Of a DNA stretch of 64,000 bases, positions 43,414-51,900 are shown in pieces. Origin of the DNA: Noviherbaspirillum sp. UKPF54. GTDB lineage: Bacteria > Pseudomonadota > Gammaproteobacteria > Burkholderiales > Burkholderiaceae_D. The notes under the pieces were generated by a model. That model ran no database searches. It was not told the origin of the DNA and worked only from the letters and a program-made list of their open reading frames with translations. Position 1 is the stretch's first letter. Each line of letters opens with the position of its first letter. Position numbers and translations under genes: made by a program. Location of the stretch: assembly GCF_007874125.1 (NCBI RefSeq), contig NZ_CP040128.1, forward strand, positions 3,348,001 to 3,412,000, in the 5' to 3' direction.

Positions 43414-45481
43414 CTGCAATCGCACCATGCCGCTCGATGCGTCGGCCGGCAACGCGCTGGGCGCCGCGCTCGGCACGCCGGCGCTGCCGGTCGTCTCGCA
43501 ATTGTGCCGTCGCGAAGTGAGCGCCTATCTCGATGAGCTGCAGGGCAACGATCAGGTCGTCGTGGGCTGCACCCAGGAACGCGCCCTGTTTTCCGAGCTG
43601 GCCGAACAACGCGAGGCAACGGCGCCGATTCGCTTCGTGAACATCCGGGAAACGGGCGGCTGGGGCGCGCAGGCGAAACAGGCGTTGCCGAAGATGGCCG
43701 CCCTGCTGGCCGCCGCCGCCTTGCCTGAACCGGAGCCGGTGCCGTCGGTCGGCTACATATCCAATGGAAACGTCCTGCTGATCGGTCCGTCGTCACGAGT
43801 GATGCCGTGGGCAAAACGGCTGTCCGCGCAACTCGACGTCAGCGTCCTGTTGACCTCGGGCTTCGGCGGCGATGCCATGCTGGAGCGGCGCTATCCCACT
43901 TTCTCGGGAGAGCGCATACGGATTGAAGGATGGCTGGGCGCGTTCAGGGTACGCTGGCGGCAGTCCAATCCGATCGATCTCGAATCATGCACGCGCTGCA
44001 ACGCCTGCATCGAGGCGTGCCCGGAAAGCGCGATCGATCTCAGTTACCAGATCGAGCTGTCCGCCTGCACCTCGCATCGGGACTGCGTCAAGGCATGCAG
44101 CGCGATCGGCGCAATCGACTTCGACCGCGTCGACGCCGACCGGGAGAAGGAATTCGACCTGATCTTCGACCTGTCAGAGCGGCCGCTGATCACGCTCCAC
44201 CAGCCGCCCCAGGGCTATTTCGCCCCCGGCGAGGATGCGGTCAGGCAGGCCGAGCACGCCCTGCAACTGACGCAACTGGTCGGCGAATTCAGCAAGCCCA
44301 AATTCTTTACCTACAAGGAAAAGCTGTGCGCGCACAGCCGCAACAAAAAGACCGGGTGCAACGCCTGCATCGATATTTGCTCGGCCGGCGCGATCAGCCA
44401 CGACGGCGACCATATCAAGGTCAATGCGCAGCTCTGCGCGGGCTGCGGCGCGTGCACGACGGTCTGCCCTTCGGGCGCGCTGACGTATGCCTATCCGCGC
44501 GCATCCGACCTCGGCCAGCGCCTGCGGACGCTGCTCGGCACCTACCTGAAAGCCGGAGGAAAGCAGCCAGCCTTGTTGCTCCACAGCCAGGAACGCGGCG
44601 CGGAACTGATCGATGCGCTGGGGCGGCTTGCGGGCACGGGCACGGCGCTGGGCTTGCCCGCGCGCGTCATTCCTGTCGAGATGCACCATGTCGCGGCGGT
44701 TGGCATCGATGTCTGGCTCACTGCCATCGCCTACGGCGCCTCCAACATCCTTGTGCTGACGACGGACGAGGAAGCGCCGCAGTACATCGATGCCCTGGAA
44801 CAGCAAATCGGCATCGCGCAAACCATTCTTGCCGCGCTCGGCTATGAAGGGCGCCATATAGAGCTGTTGCGCGCCGCAAGCGCGCTCGATCTGGACAGCG
44901 AATTGCAGCGGCCAAGGCCCGCGTCCGTTCCGGCCAAGCCGGCGCTCTACCACGTCGCCGCGGACAAACGCGCCACCCTCGACTTCGCCTTCGAGCATTT
45001 GCTGCGTCATGCGCCCGTTCCTGTCACGGACATCCCCTTGCCGGCCGGTGCGCCGTATGGCGCCGTTGCCGTCGACACTTCGGCCTGTACGCTATGCATG
45101 TCCTGCGTCGGCGCGTGCCCGGAATCGGCGCTGATCGATAACCCGAACCTGCCTCAACTGCGGTTTATCGAGAAGAACTGCGTGCAGTGCGGCCTGTGTG
45201 AAAAGACCTGTCCCGAAAGCGCGATTTCGCTCACCCCGCGCCTGCTGCTCGACGAGCGTGCGCGGCAGCGCGTCGTGCTGAATGAAGCGCAGCCTTTCCA
45301 TTGCATCCGCTGCGGCACACCATTCGGCACGCTGCAGATGATGGAAAACATGCTCGCCAAGCTCGCCACCCATGGCGCCTTCGCCGGCAACCTGGAGCGC
45401 ATCAAGATGTGCGCGGACTGCCGCGTGGTGGACATGATGCAGAACAAGCAGGAAATGAGCATCCTCGAATTGAAACGGTAA
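43388..45481 (+). CDS. Polyferredoxin (multi-4Fe-4S protein) of the formate dehydrogenase operon
   Basis: 697-residue cytoplasmic iron-sulfur protein with at least five [4Fe-4S] motifs: CTRCNACIEACPES, CAGCGACTTVCPSG, CTLCMSCVGACPES and CVQCGLCEKTCPES, plus atypical sites (SHRDCVKACSAIGA, GCNACIDICSAG). The first ~180 residues start with a Cys pair (FKICNCNRTM) and the FVNIRETGGWG segment. Related to proteins encoded at FDH loci and thought to deliver or accept electrons during maturation or turnover; not proven. The start at 43388 overlaps the DUF3306 gene by 26 bases. GAAGGAA lies 13 or more bases upstream, rather far. Confidence 0.9.
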   Translation: MTTRFKICNCNRTMPLDASAGNALGAALGTPALPVVSQLCRREVSAYLDELQGNDQVVVGCTQERALFSELAEQREATAPIRFVNIRETGGWGAQAKQALPKMAALLAAAALPEPEPVPSVGYISNGNVLLIGPSSRVMPWAKRLSAQLDVSVLLTSGFGGDAMLERRYPTFSGERIRIEGWLGAFRVRWRQSNPIDLESCTRCNACIEACPESAIDLSYQIELSACTSHRDCVKACSAIGAIDFDRVDADREKEFDLIFDLSERPLITLHQPPQGYFAPGEDAVRQAEHALQLTQLVGEFSKPKFFTYKEKLCAHSRNKKTGCNACIDICSAGAISHDGDHIKVNAQLCAGCGACTTVCPSGALTYAYPRASDLGQRLRTLLGTYLKAGGKQPALLLHSQERGAELIDALGRLAGTGTALGLPARVIPVEMHHVAAVGIDVWLTAIAYGASNILVLTTDEEAPQYIDALEQQIGIAQTILAALGYEGRHIELLRAASALDLDSELQRPRPASVPAKPALYHVAADKRATLDFAFEHLLRHAPVPVTDIPLPAGAPYGAVAVDTSACTLCMSCVGACPESALIDNPNLPQLRFIEKNCVQCGLCEKTCPESAISLTPRLLLDERARQRVVLNEAQPFHCIRCGTPFGTLQMMENMLAKLATHGAFAGNLERIKMCADCRVVDMMQNKQEMSILELKR

Positions 45482-45517
45482 TTTTTGGAAGGACCTTGCC
45501 GAGAAGGAAAAGCGTCG

Positions 45518-46138
45518 ATGACATCTGTTTCCACCCAAGCCCTCAGGTTCGAAGCGCCCGACTATGGCGAGGAAATTGCGCGCGCCGAGCTGTACGCCCT
45601 GCTGGCCCGCCTGTTCTATGGGCCGCCAGCGCAGGATCTGCTCGACGCCATCGCGCAGGCGCCCTCGTCCGGCGACGGCGTGCTGCAACGGACATGGAAC
45701 GATCTCGCCGCCACCTGCGGGGAAGCACAGGCAGAGAAGGTCCGGGACGAGTACGAGTCGCTGTTCATCGGCGTCGGCAAACCGGAAATCATGCTGTACG
45801 CCTCGTTCTATCTATCCGGTTTTTTGATGGAGAAGCCGCTTGCCGCTTTGCGCAGCGACCTCGACGCGTTGCGATTGCAGCGCAGCGACAGCATGCCGGA
45901 AAGCGAAGACCACATTGCCGCCGTGTGCGACGTCATGCGCTACCTGATCCTGTCCGAGGATGCCGAACAGAGCAGCCTCGATACGCAGAAGCGCTTCTTC
46001 GGCACGCACCTCCAACCGTGGGCAGGCGAGATGTGCGACGTCATCATGCAGCATCCGCAGGCCGTTTTTTATTCTGAAGTTGCGCGTCTGGCAAAACATT
46101 TTTTCGAAGTCGAAACGCAAGCTTTCGACATGGCATAA
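45518..46138 (+). CDS. TorD/DmsD-family molybdoenzyme chaperone
   Basis: 206-residue all-helical chaperone that holds a TAT-targeted molybdoenzyme until its cofactor is inserted. Typical regions are LYALLARLFYGPPAQDLL, the EYESLFIGVGKPEIMLYASFYLSGFLMEKPLA stretch and, near the C-terminus, KRFFGTHLQPWAGEMCD. AGAAGGAA lies eight bases before the ATG at 45518. Its position between the polyferredoxin and the catalytic subunit indicates that the formate dehydrogenase alpha subunit is its client. Confidence 0.92.
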   Translation: MTSVSTQALRFEAPDYGEEIARAELYALLARLFYGPPAQDLLDAIAQAPSSGDGVLQRTWNDLAATCGEAQAEKVRDEYESLFIGVGKPEIMLYASFYLSGFLMEKPLAALRSDLDALRLQRSDSMPESEDHIAAVCDVMRYLILSEDAEQSSLDTQKRFFGTHLQPWAGEMCDVIMQHPQAVFYSEVARLAKHFFEVETQAFDMA

Positions 46139-46241
46139 GGACTTGTGACCGATCAATCTTATGCACCATAACTGTGCTAACTTGATCTGATGCAGAGGTA
46201 ACGCAGATTCCTCGCGGGTATTCCTACCAAAGGAGACAATC

Positions 46242-46439
46242 ATGTCCCAGCAATCCAAGATCGCGCGGAGAACTTTCTTCGCCGTATTGGGCGGAGCCGC
46301 GGCAGCCGGAGTAGCCGCCAAGCTCGCATCCTCCAGCCCTCCCCTCCCCCGCGCCGCCGAGGCCGCGAAGGAAGCGCAAGGCGACAGCTACCGCTTGACC
46401 GACCACATCAAGAAGTACTACCGCACCACCACTATTTGA
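46242..46439 (+). CDS. Small TAT-signal protein of formate dehydrogenase loci
   Basis: 65-residue protein with a twin-arginine signal (ARRTFFAVLGGAAAAGVAAK) and a short mature part ending DHIKKYYRTTTI. It fits the 'formate dehydrogenase region TAT target' family found directly before the catalytic subunit gene. Its role is unknown; a small periplasmic subunit or transport helper is plausible. AAAGGAG is well placed before the ATG. The catalytic gene follows 18 bases after its stop. Confidence 0.9.
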   Translation: MSQQSKIARRTFFAVLGGAAAAGVAAKLASSSPPLPRAAEAAKEAQGDSYRLTDHIKKYYRTTTI

Positions 46440-46457
46440 TTGATTGCGGAGATGACC

Positions 46458-49418
46458 ATGTTGTTGACTCGCAAAGGGCAGTCAGGGCAGCGCTCGCCCG
46501 CTCGCTTCAGCTCCAGCCTCGCCGACAGCCTCTCGCGGACGCTGCCTACCATGGACAGGCGCAGCTTCCTGAAGCGCTCGGGCATCGGCATCGGCGCCGG
46601 TATCGCCGTATCGCAGCTTAATCTCATCCAGCAGGCCGGCGCGGCCGACGACAAGCCGGCGGACGGCAAGAAACTCGAAGTCCGGCGCACCGTATGCACG
46701 CATTGCTCGGTGGGCTGCGCGGTCGACGCCGTGGTCGAAAACGGCGTCTGGGTCCGGCAGGAGCCGGTCTTCGATTCCCCGATTAATCTCGGCGCGCACT
46801 GCGCCAAGGGTGCGGCCCTGCGCGAGCACGGGCATGGCGAGTACCGGCTCAAGTACCCGATGAAGCTGGTCAACGGGAAATACCAGCGCATCAGCTGGGA
46901 TCAGGCCTTGAACGAAATCTCTGCCCGCATGCTCGACATCCGCAAGACGAGCGGCCCGGACGCCATGTTCTTCATCGGTTCCTCCAAGCACAACAATGAA
47001 CAGTCGGCGCTGCTGCGCAAGTTCGTTTCCTTCTTCGGGACCAACAATACCGACCACCAGGCGCGCATTTGCCATTCCACCACCGTGGCTGGCGTCGCGA
47101 ATACCTGGGGCTATGGCGCGATGACGAACAGCTACAACGATATGCAGAACGCCAAGGCGATCATGTATATCGGTTCCAACGCCGCCGAAGCGCATCCCGT
47201 TTCCATGCTGCACATGCTGCATGCCAAGGAAACCGGCACCAAGATCATCGTCGTCGATCCCCGCTATACGCGGACCGCAGCCAAGTCCGACCACTACATC
47301 CGCATCCGCTCCGGCTCGGACATTCCTTTCCTGTACGGGATGATGTACCACATCTTCCAGAACGGATGGGAAGACAAGAAGTACATCAACGACCGCGTGT
47401 ACGGCATGGACAAGGTCCGCGAAGAAGTCATGAAGTGGACGCCGGACAAGGTCGAGGATGCGTGCGGCGTGCCGGAAGCGGAAGTGAAGAAGGCGGCGGA
47501 AACGATGGCCAGGAACCGCCCGTCGTCGGTCGTCTGGTGCATGGGCCAGACGCAACACACGATCGGCAACGCGATGGTGCGCGCCTCCTGCATCCTGCAA
47601 CTGGCGCTCGGCAACGTCGGCGTTTCCGGCGGCGGAACCAATATCTTCCGCGGGCACGACAACGTCCAGGGCGCGACCGACGTGGGGCCGAACCCCGACT
47701 CCCTGCCGGGCTACTACGGCCTGTCCACCGGCGCATGGAAGCACTGGGCGGCAGTCTGGGGCGTGGACTATGAATGGATCAAGAAACAGTACCCGTCGCA
47801 GGCGCTGATGGAAAAATCCGGCACCACCGTGTCGCGCTGGATCGACGCCGTGCTGGAAAAGAACGAATTGATCGACCAGGGCCCGAACGTCAGGGGACTG
47901 GTGTTCTGGGGTCACGCGCCCAACTCGCAGACGCGCGGGCTGGAGATGAAGAAGGCGATGGACAAGCTCGATCTGCTCGTCGTCATCGACCCGTATCCAT
48001 CGGCGACGGCGGCCATGGCCGCGATGAAGGTGGATGGGCAACAGCTCAATCCGAATCGCGCCGTCTATCTGCTGCCGGCGGCGACGCAGTTCGAGACCGC
48101 CGGTTCGGTGACCGCGTCCAACCGTTCGCTGCAATGGCGGGAACGCGTGATCGAGCCGCTGTTCGAGTCGCGCACCGACCAGATGATCATGTACCAGCTG
48201 GCCGACAAGCTCGGCTTCGGCAAGGAGCTGGTGGCCAAGCTGAAACTGGTTCCCGGCAAGGGGGGCATGATGGAACCGGAGCCGGAGTCCATGCTGCGCG
48301 AAATCAACCGCGGAACATGGACCATCGGGTATACCGGCCAGTCGCCGGAGCGGCTGAAGGCGCACATGCGCAACATGCACCTGTTCGACGTGAAGACGCT
48401 CAGGTGCAAGGGCGGCAAGGACCCGGCGACCGGCTACGACCTGACGGGCGACTACTTCGGCCTGCCCTGGCCTTGCTACGGCACGCCGGAACTCAAGCAC
48501 CCGGGCTCGGCCAACCTGTATGACACCACGAAGCATGTGATGGATGGCGGCGGCTGCTTCCGGGCCAACTTCGGCGTCGAGCGCGACGGCGTCAATCTGC
48601 TCGCGGAGGACGGGGTGCACTCGGTCGGCTCGGACATCACCACCGGCTACCCGGAGTTCGACCATGTCCTGCTGAAAAAGCTCGGCTGGTGGGACGACTT
48701 GACGGATGAAGAGAAAAAGGCGGCCGAAGGAAAGAACTGGAAAACCGACCTGTCCGGCGGCATCCAGCGCGTCTGCCTGAAGGTGCACGGGGTGCATCCG
48801 TTCGGCAACGCCAAGGCGCGCGCGCTGGTCTGGAACTTCCCCGACCCGGTGCCGCTGCACCGCGAGCCGCTCTACAGCACCCGGCCGGACCTGGTCGCCA
48901 AGTATCCGACGCATGACGACAAGATGGCGTTCTGGCGCCTGCCCACCCTGTACAAGTCGGTGCAGCAGAAGAACGTGCAAGAAAAATTGCACGAGAAATT
49001 CCCGATCATCCTGACCTCGGGCCGGCTCGTGGAATACGAAGGCGGCGGCGAGGAGACGCGTTCCAATCCCTGGCTGGCCGAATTGCAGCAGGACGCCTTC
49101 GTGGAGATCAATCCCAAGGCGGCGGCGGATCGCGGCATCCGCAACGGGGAGTACGTGGTGCTGTCCACGCCGACCGGCGCGCGCCTGAAGGTCAAGGCGC
49201 TGGTGACACCGCGCGTCGGCCCCGATACCGCGTTCATGCCCTTCCACTTCTCGGGATGGTGGCAAGGCAGGGACCTGCTTGAGTATTACCCCGAGGGCGC
49301 GGCGCCGGTGGTGCGCGGCGAGGCGGTCAATACCGCGACGACCTACGGGTATGACTCGGTGACCATGATGCAGGAAACCAAGACCACCATCTGCAACATC
49401 GAACGCTACACCGCGTGA
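46458..49418 (+). CDS. fdhA: Formate dehydrogenase catalytic (alpha) subunit, cysteine type
   Basis: 986-residue periplasmic Mo/W-bis-MGD enzyme oxidising formate to CO2. TAT motif DRRSFLKR lies unusually late, at about residues 33-40, after a Ser/Arg-rich extension; the start at 46458 is supported by GGAG six bases upstream. One [4Fe-4S] site: Cys80, Cys83, Cys87 and Cys115 (CTHCSVGC...HCAKG). The metal ligand is Cys205 in ARICHSTTVAG, where selenium-dependent enzymes have selenocysteine; no in-frame UGA is present. The C-terminal cofactor domain (LTSGRLVEYEGGGEETRSNPWLAE) is complete. Forms a complex with the products of the next genes. Confidence 0.96.
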   Translation: MLLTRKGQSGQRSPARFSSSLADSLSRTLPTMDRRSFLKRSGIGIGAGIAVSQLNLIQQAGAADDKPADGKKLEVRRTVCTHCSVGCAVDAVVENGVWVRQEPVFDSPINLGAHCAKGAALREHGHGEYRLKYPMKLVNGKYQRISWDQALNEISARMLDIRKTSGPDAMFFIGSSKHNNEQSALLRKFVSFFGTNNTDHQARICHSTTVAGVANTWGYGAMTNSYNDMQNAKAIMYIGSNAAEAHPVSMLHMLHAKETGTKIIVVDPRYTRTAAKSDHYIRIRSGSDIPFLYGMMYHIFQNGWEDKKYINDRVYGMDKVREEVMKWTPDKVEDACGVPEAEVKKAAETMARNRPSSVVWCMGQTQHTIGNAMVRASCILQLALGNVGVSGGGTNIFRGHDNVQGATDVGPNPDSLPGYYGLSTGAWKHWAAVWGVDYEWIKKQYPSQALMEKSGTTVSRWIDAVLEKNELIDQGPNVRGLVFWGHAPNSQTRGLEMKKAMDKLDLLVVIDPYPSATAAMAAMKVDGQQLNPNRAVYLLPAATQFETAGSVTASNRSLQWRERVIEPLFESRTDQMIMYQLADKLGFGKELVAKLKLVPGKGGMMEPEPESMLREINRGTWTIGYTGQSPERLKAHMRNMHLFDVKTLRCKGGKDPATGYDLTGDYFGLPWPCYGTPELKHPGSANLYDTTKHVMDGGGCFRANFGVERDGVNLLAEDGVHSVGSDITTGYPEFDHVLLKKLGWWDDLTDEEKKAAEGKNWKTDLSGGIQRVCLKVHGVHPFGNAKARALVWNFPDPVPLHREPLYSTRPDLVAKYPTHDDKMAFWRLPTLYKSVQQKNVQEKLHEKFPIILTSGRLVEYEGGGEETRSNPWLAELQQDAFVEINPKAAADRGIRNGEYVVLSTPTGARLKVKALVTPRVGPDTAFMPFHFSGWWQGRDLLEYYPEGAAPVVRGEAVNTATTYGYDSVTMMQETKTTICNIERYTA

Positions 49419-49430
49419 CGGAGAGGCGAC

Positions 49431-50057
49431 ATGGCAAGGATGAAATTCATTTGCGACTCGGAGCGCTGCATCGAATGCAACAGCTGCGCGACCGCGTGCA
49501 AGAACGAGAACGAGGTTCCATGGGGCGTCAACCGACGCCGCGTGGTCACGATCAACGATGGCGTGGTCGGGCAGGAAAAGACGATTTCGGTGGCCTGCAT
49601 GCATTGCTCCGACGCACCCTGCATGGCGGTCTGCCCGGTGGACTGCTTCTACCGCACCGACGAGGGCGTGGTGCTGCATAACAAGGACGCGTGCATCGGT
49701 TGCGGTTATTGCGCGTACGCCTGTCCCTTCGGCGCACCGCAGTTTCCGTCGAAGGGTACCTTCGGCCTGCGCGGGAAGATGGATAAATGCACGTTCTGCG
49801 CCGGCGGGCCGGAAGAAAACGGATCGCAGGCCGAGTTTGAAAAGTATGGCCGCAACCGGCTGGCGGAAGGAAAGCTGCCGGCCTGCGCCGAAATGTGCTC
49901 GACCAAGGCGCTGCTCGGCGGCGATGGCGACGTGGTGGCAGACATCTTTCGCAACCGAGTCATTCATCGCGGCAAGGGCAGCGAAGTCTGGGGATGGGGC
50001 ACCGCCTATGGCAAAACTCCCAGCCAGGACGCGTCGCAAACCGGGAAAAAATCATGA
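49431..50057 (+). CDS. fdhB: Formate dehydrogenase iron-sulfur (beta) subunit, FDH3 type
   Basis: 208-residue four-cluster ferredoxin subunit that carries electrons from the catalytic subunit to cytochrome b. Cysteine motifs: CDSERCIECNSCATACKNEN, CMHCSDAPCMAVCP, CIGCGYCAYACPFGAP and CTFC...CAEMC. No signal peptide, as expected, since it is exported with the TAT-tagged alpha subunit. No C-terminal membrane anchor is seen, unlike E. coli FdnH. Twelve bases after fdhA; its stop overlaps the next start by four bases. Confidence 0.95.
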   Translation: MARMKFICDSERCIECNSCATACKNENEVPWGVNRRRVVTINDGVVGQEKTISVACMHCSDAPCMAVCPVDCFYRTDEGVVLHNKDACIGCGYCAYACPFGAPQFPSKGTFGLRGKMDKCTFCAGGPEENGSQAEFEKYGRNRLAEGKLPACAEMCSTKALLGGDGDVVADIFRNRVIHRGKGSEVWGWGTAYGKTPSQDASQTGKKS

Positions 50058-50284
50058 AACCGATCACCCTGCTTCTCGTTGCCGCCGCCGCGCTGCTCGC
50101 CGGCTGCGGCGAGCCCGACCAGACCAAGACAACCGGCAACACCAACCGGCACGACACGGCTCCCTGGCAAGGCGCGAAGGACCCGTATGTCGTGAAGGGT
50201 TGGACACCCGGCAACCAGGGGAGCTGGGAAAACCAGATCCGGTCCCGCGGGCAAATGCAAAACGAGTATGTGAAGACGAATTAA
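50054..50284 (+). CDS. Small lipoprotein within the formate dehydrogenase operon
   Basis: 76-residue lipoprotein: signal peptide with lipobox LLAGC (Cys18), then a short hydrophilic mature part (EPDQTKTTGNTNRHDTAPWQG... GSWENQIRSRGQMQNEY). The ATG overlaps the fdhB stop (ATGA), so it is translationally coupled and likely stoichiometric with the enzyme. No known domain. It might tether or stabilise the complex at the membrane. Confidence 0.82.
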   Translation: MKPITLLLVAAAALLAGCGEPDQTKTTGNTNRHDTAPWQGAKDPYVVKGWTPGNQGSWENQIRSRGQMQNEYVKTN

Positions 50285-50343
50285 GGTCAGGCGCACAGGC
50301 ATGGGGACCGAAAGGCCAACCGGGCGCCAGGAGGAACGACATC

Positions 50344-51486
50344 ATGATCAAATGGATTTCCAGCCTTGCCTTGTCCATGACGCTGGCCATGGGCATGGCG
50401 TGGGCACAGGAGGCGAAGCCGGCGGCGCCCGCGCCGAATCCAGCTCCGCAGGCGCCGCCGGCCGCCGGTGTGCCCAACGTGGAGTCCGTCGACATCCTCA
50501 AGCAAAACCAGGCAGAGCGCTCGCGCGCCCAGCCCGGCAACAACGCGCCGGTATGGCGGGCCGTCAAGCAAGGCGAGCGCCACTATTCCAGCCTGCCCGG
50601 ACTGGAGTCCGGCGTGCTGATCCAGCCCAAGGCACGATTCCTCGGTCAGGACAAGGCATTGACCGCGGGCGAGGCGTGGCGCCAGTACCGCAACGGGCCG
50701 CTCACCGCCATCGGCGCCGGCATCATCCTGGCGGCGCTGCTGGTAGTGACCATCCTGTACTTCGTCTTCGGCAAGATCCGCAACAAGGAGCCGCCCACCG
50801 GCAGGCGGATCGAACGGTTTACGCCGATGGAGCGCACGGCGCATTGGACGGTCGCGATCAGCTTTGTGACCCTTGCCGTGTCCGGGCTGATCATGCTCTT
50901 CGGGCGCTACCTGCTGCTGCCCCTGACCGGGCACACTCTGTTCGGCTGGCTGACCTACGCCTTGAAGACCGTGCATAACTTCGTCGGCCCCGTATTTGCG
51001 GTGTCGACCGTCGTCGTCTTCGTCCTGTTCGTGCGCGACAATTTCCCGATAAGGGAAGACGTGCGCTGGCTGCGGCATTTTGGCGGCTTGTTCAGCGGCA
51101 CGGAGCCGAGCGCCGGGCGCTTCAACGCCGGCGAAAAAATCTGGTTCTGGGGCGGCCTGACGCTGCTCGGGCTCATCATCAGCGCCTCCGGCTTCGTGCT
51201 CGACATGCTGGTTCCCGGCATTGCCTACACGCGCGGCAACATGCAGATCGCCCACATCGTCCACCTGCTGGGGACCACGCTGATGGCGGCCGGAGCGGTC
51301 GGCCACATCTATCTCGGCACGCTCGGCATGGAAGGCGCTTACGACGCCATGCGCCACGGATATGTCGACGACACCTGGGCCAAGGAACACCACGACCTGT
51401 GGTACGAGCAGGTGCAAAGCGGCGAAATCCCGCGTGTGCGCACGCAGCCGCGTCCCGGCGATGCGCCTGCGCCGATCAACGCCTGA
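50344..51486 (+). CDS. fdhC: Formate dehydrogenase cytochrome b (gamma) subunit
   Basis: 380-residue membrane subunit that passes electrons to quinone. Signal peptide 1-22 (MIKWISSLALSMTLAMGMAWA), a Pro/Ala-rich periplasmic stretch, a conserved region before the membrane (QGERHYSSLPGLESGVLIQPKARF), then about five helices from residue 120. Heme-binding histidines probably lie in RTAHWTVAISF, KTVHNFVGPVF and HIVHLLGTT. The extra N-terminal helix and export signal are typical of beta-proteobacterial FDH gamma subunits. GGAGG is nine bases before the ATG. Confidence 0.94.
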   Translation: MIKWISSLALSMTLAMGMAWAQEAKPAAPAPNPAPQAPPAAGVPNVESVDILKQNQAERSRAQPGNNAPVWRAVKQGERHYSSLPGLESGVLIQPKARFLGQDKALTAGEAWRQYRNGPLTAIGAGIILAALLVVTILYFVFGKIRNKEPPTGRRIERFTPMERTAHWTVAISFVTLAVSGLIMLFGRYLLLPLTGHTLFGWLTYALKTVHNFVGPVFAVSTVVVFVLFVRDNFPIREDVRWLRHFGGLFSGTEPSAGRFNAGEKIWFWGGLTLLGLIISASGFVLDMLVPGIAYTRGNMQIAHIVHLLGTTLMAAGAVGHIYLGTLGMEGAYDAMRHGYVDDTWAKEHHDLWYEQVQSGEIPRVRTQPRPGDAPAPINA

Positions 51487-51497
51487 AGGAGGACCTG

Positions 51498-51872
51498 ATG
51501 CGCACCGCATTCGCATTCGTATTGACGACGATCCTGGCGCTCGGCGCGGCAAACGCCTTGGCGAAACTGCCACCGCCGACGCCGGAAGCGGCGGCGGCCG
51601 CGGCGGCCGCCAAGGACAAGGCAGCGTGGAGCGACAAGGTTGCCGCCTACAAGTTGTGCCTGGCCCAGGATCGCGTCGCCAAGCAGTACCTGAAGAGCAA
51701 GGAAGGCGCCAGAAAACCGACCATGGAAACGCCACCCTGCACGGACCCCGGGCCATATGTACCTGGCGCATCAAGCGTGGCCGCTGCGCCTGCGGCTGGT
51801 GCACCCAATGCGCCCAATGCGCCAGCTGCAGCCGCTCCCGCCGCCGCGGCTGCAGCCCCGGCCAAGAAATAA
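51498..51872 (+). CDS. Small exported Ala/Pro-rich protein of the formate dehydrogenase operon
   Basis: 124-residue protein with a Sec signal (1-22, ...LALGAANALA), an Ala-rich helix (EAAAAAAAAKDKAAWSDKVAAYKLCLAQDRVAKQYL, about 30-66) with two cysteines in total (KLCLAQ, PPCTD), and an Ala/Pro low-complexity tail ending PAKK. AAGGAGG lies before the ATG. Lies 11 bases after the cytochrome b gene and 28 before fdhD. Function unknown; conserved position in related operons is likely but not checked. Confidence 0.8.
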   Translation: MRTAFAFVLTTILALGAANALAKLPPPTPEAAAAAAAAKDKAAWSDKVAAYKLCLAQDRVAKQYLKSKEGARKPTMETPPCTDPGPYVPGASSVAAAPAAGAPNAPNAPAAAAPAAAAAAPAKK

Positions 51873-51900
51873 ATTTATTCCACCGACACGAAAGCCCGCC

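Noticed and set aside
46482..50039. An 1185-codon open frame antisense to the formate dehydrogenase genes
   Set aside because: Complete overlap with well-supported genes, Arg/Ala/His/Val-rich composition and no recognisable motif; a codon-bias shadow.
49558..50343. Upstream continuation of the fdhC frame, giving a 642-residue protein
   Set aside because: The extra part overlaps fdhB and the lipoprotein gene out of frame; the signal peptide and GGAGG site fix the fdhC start at 50344.
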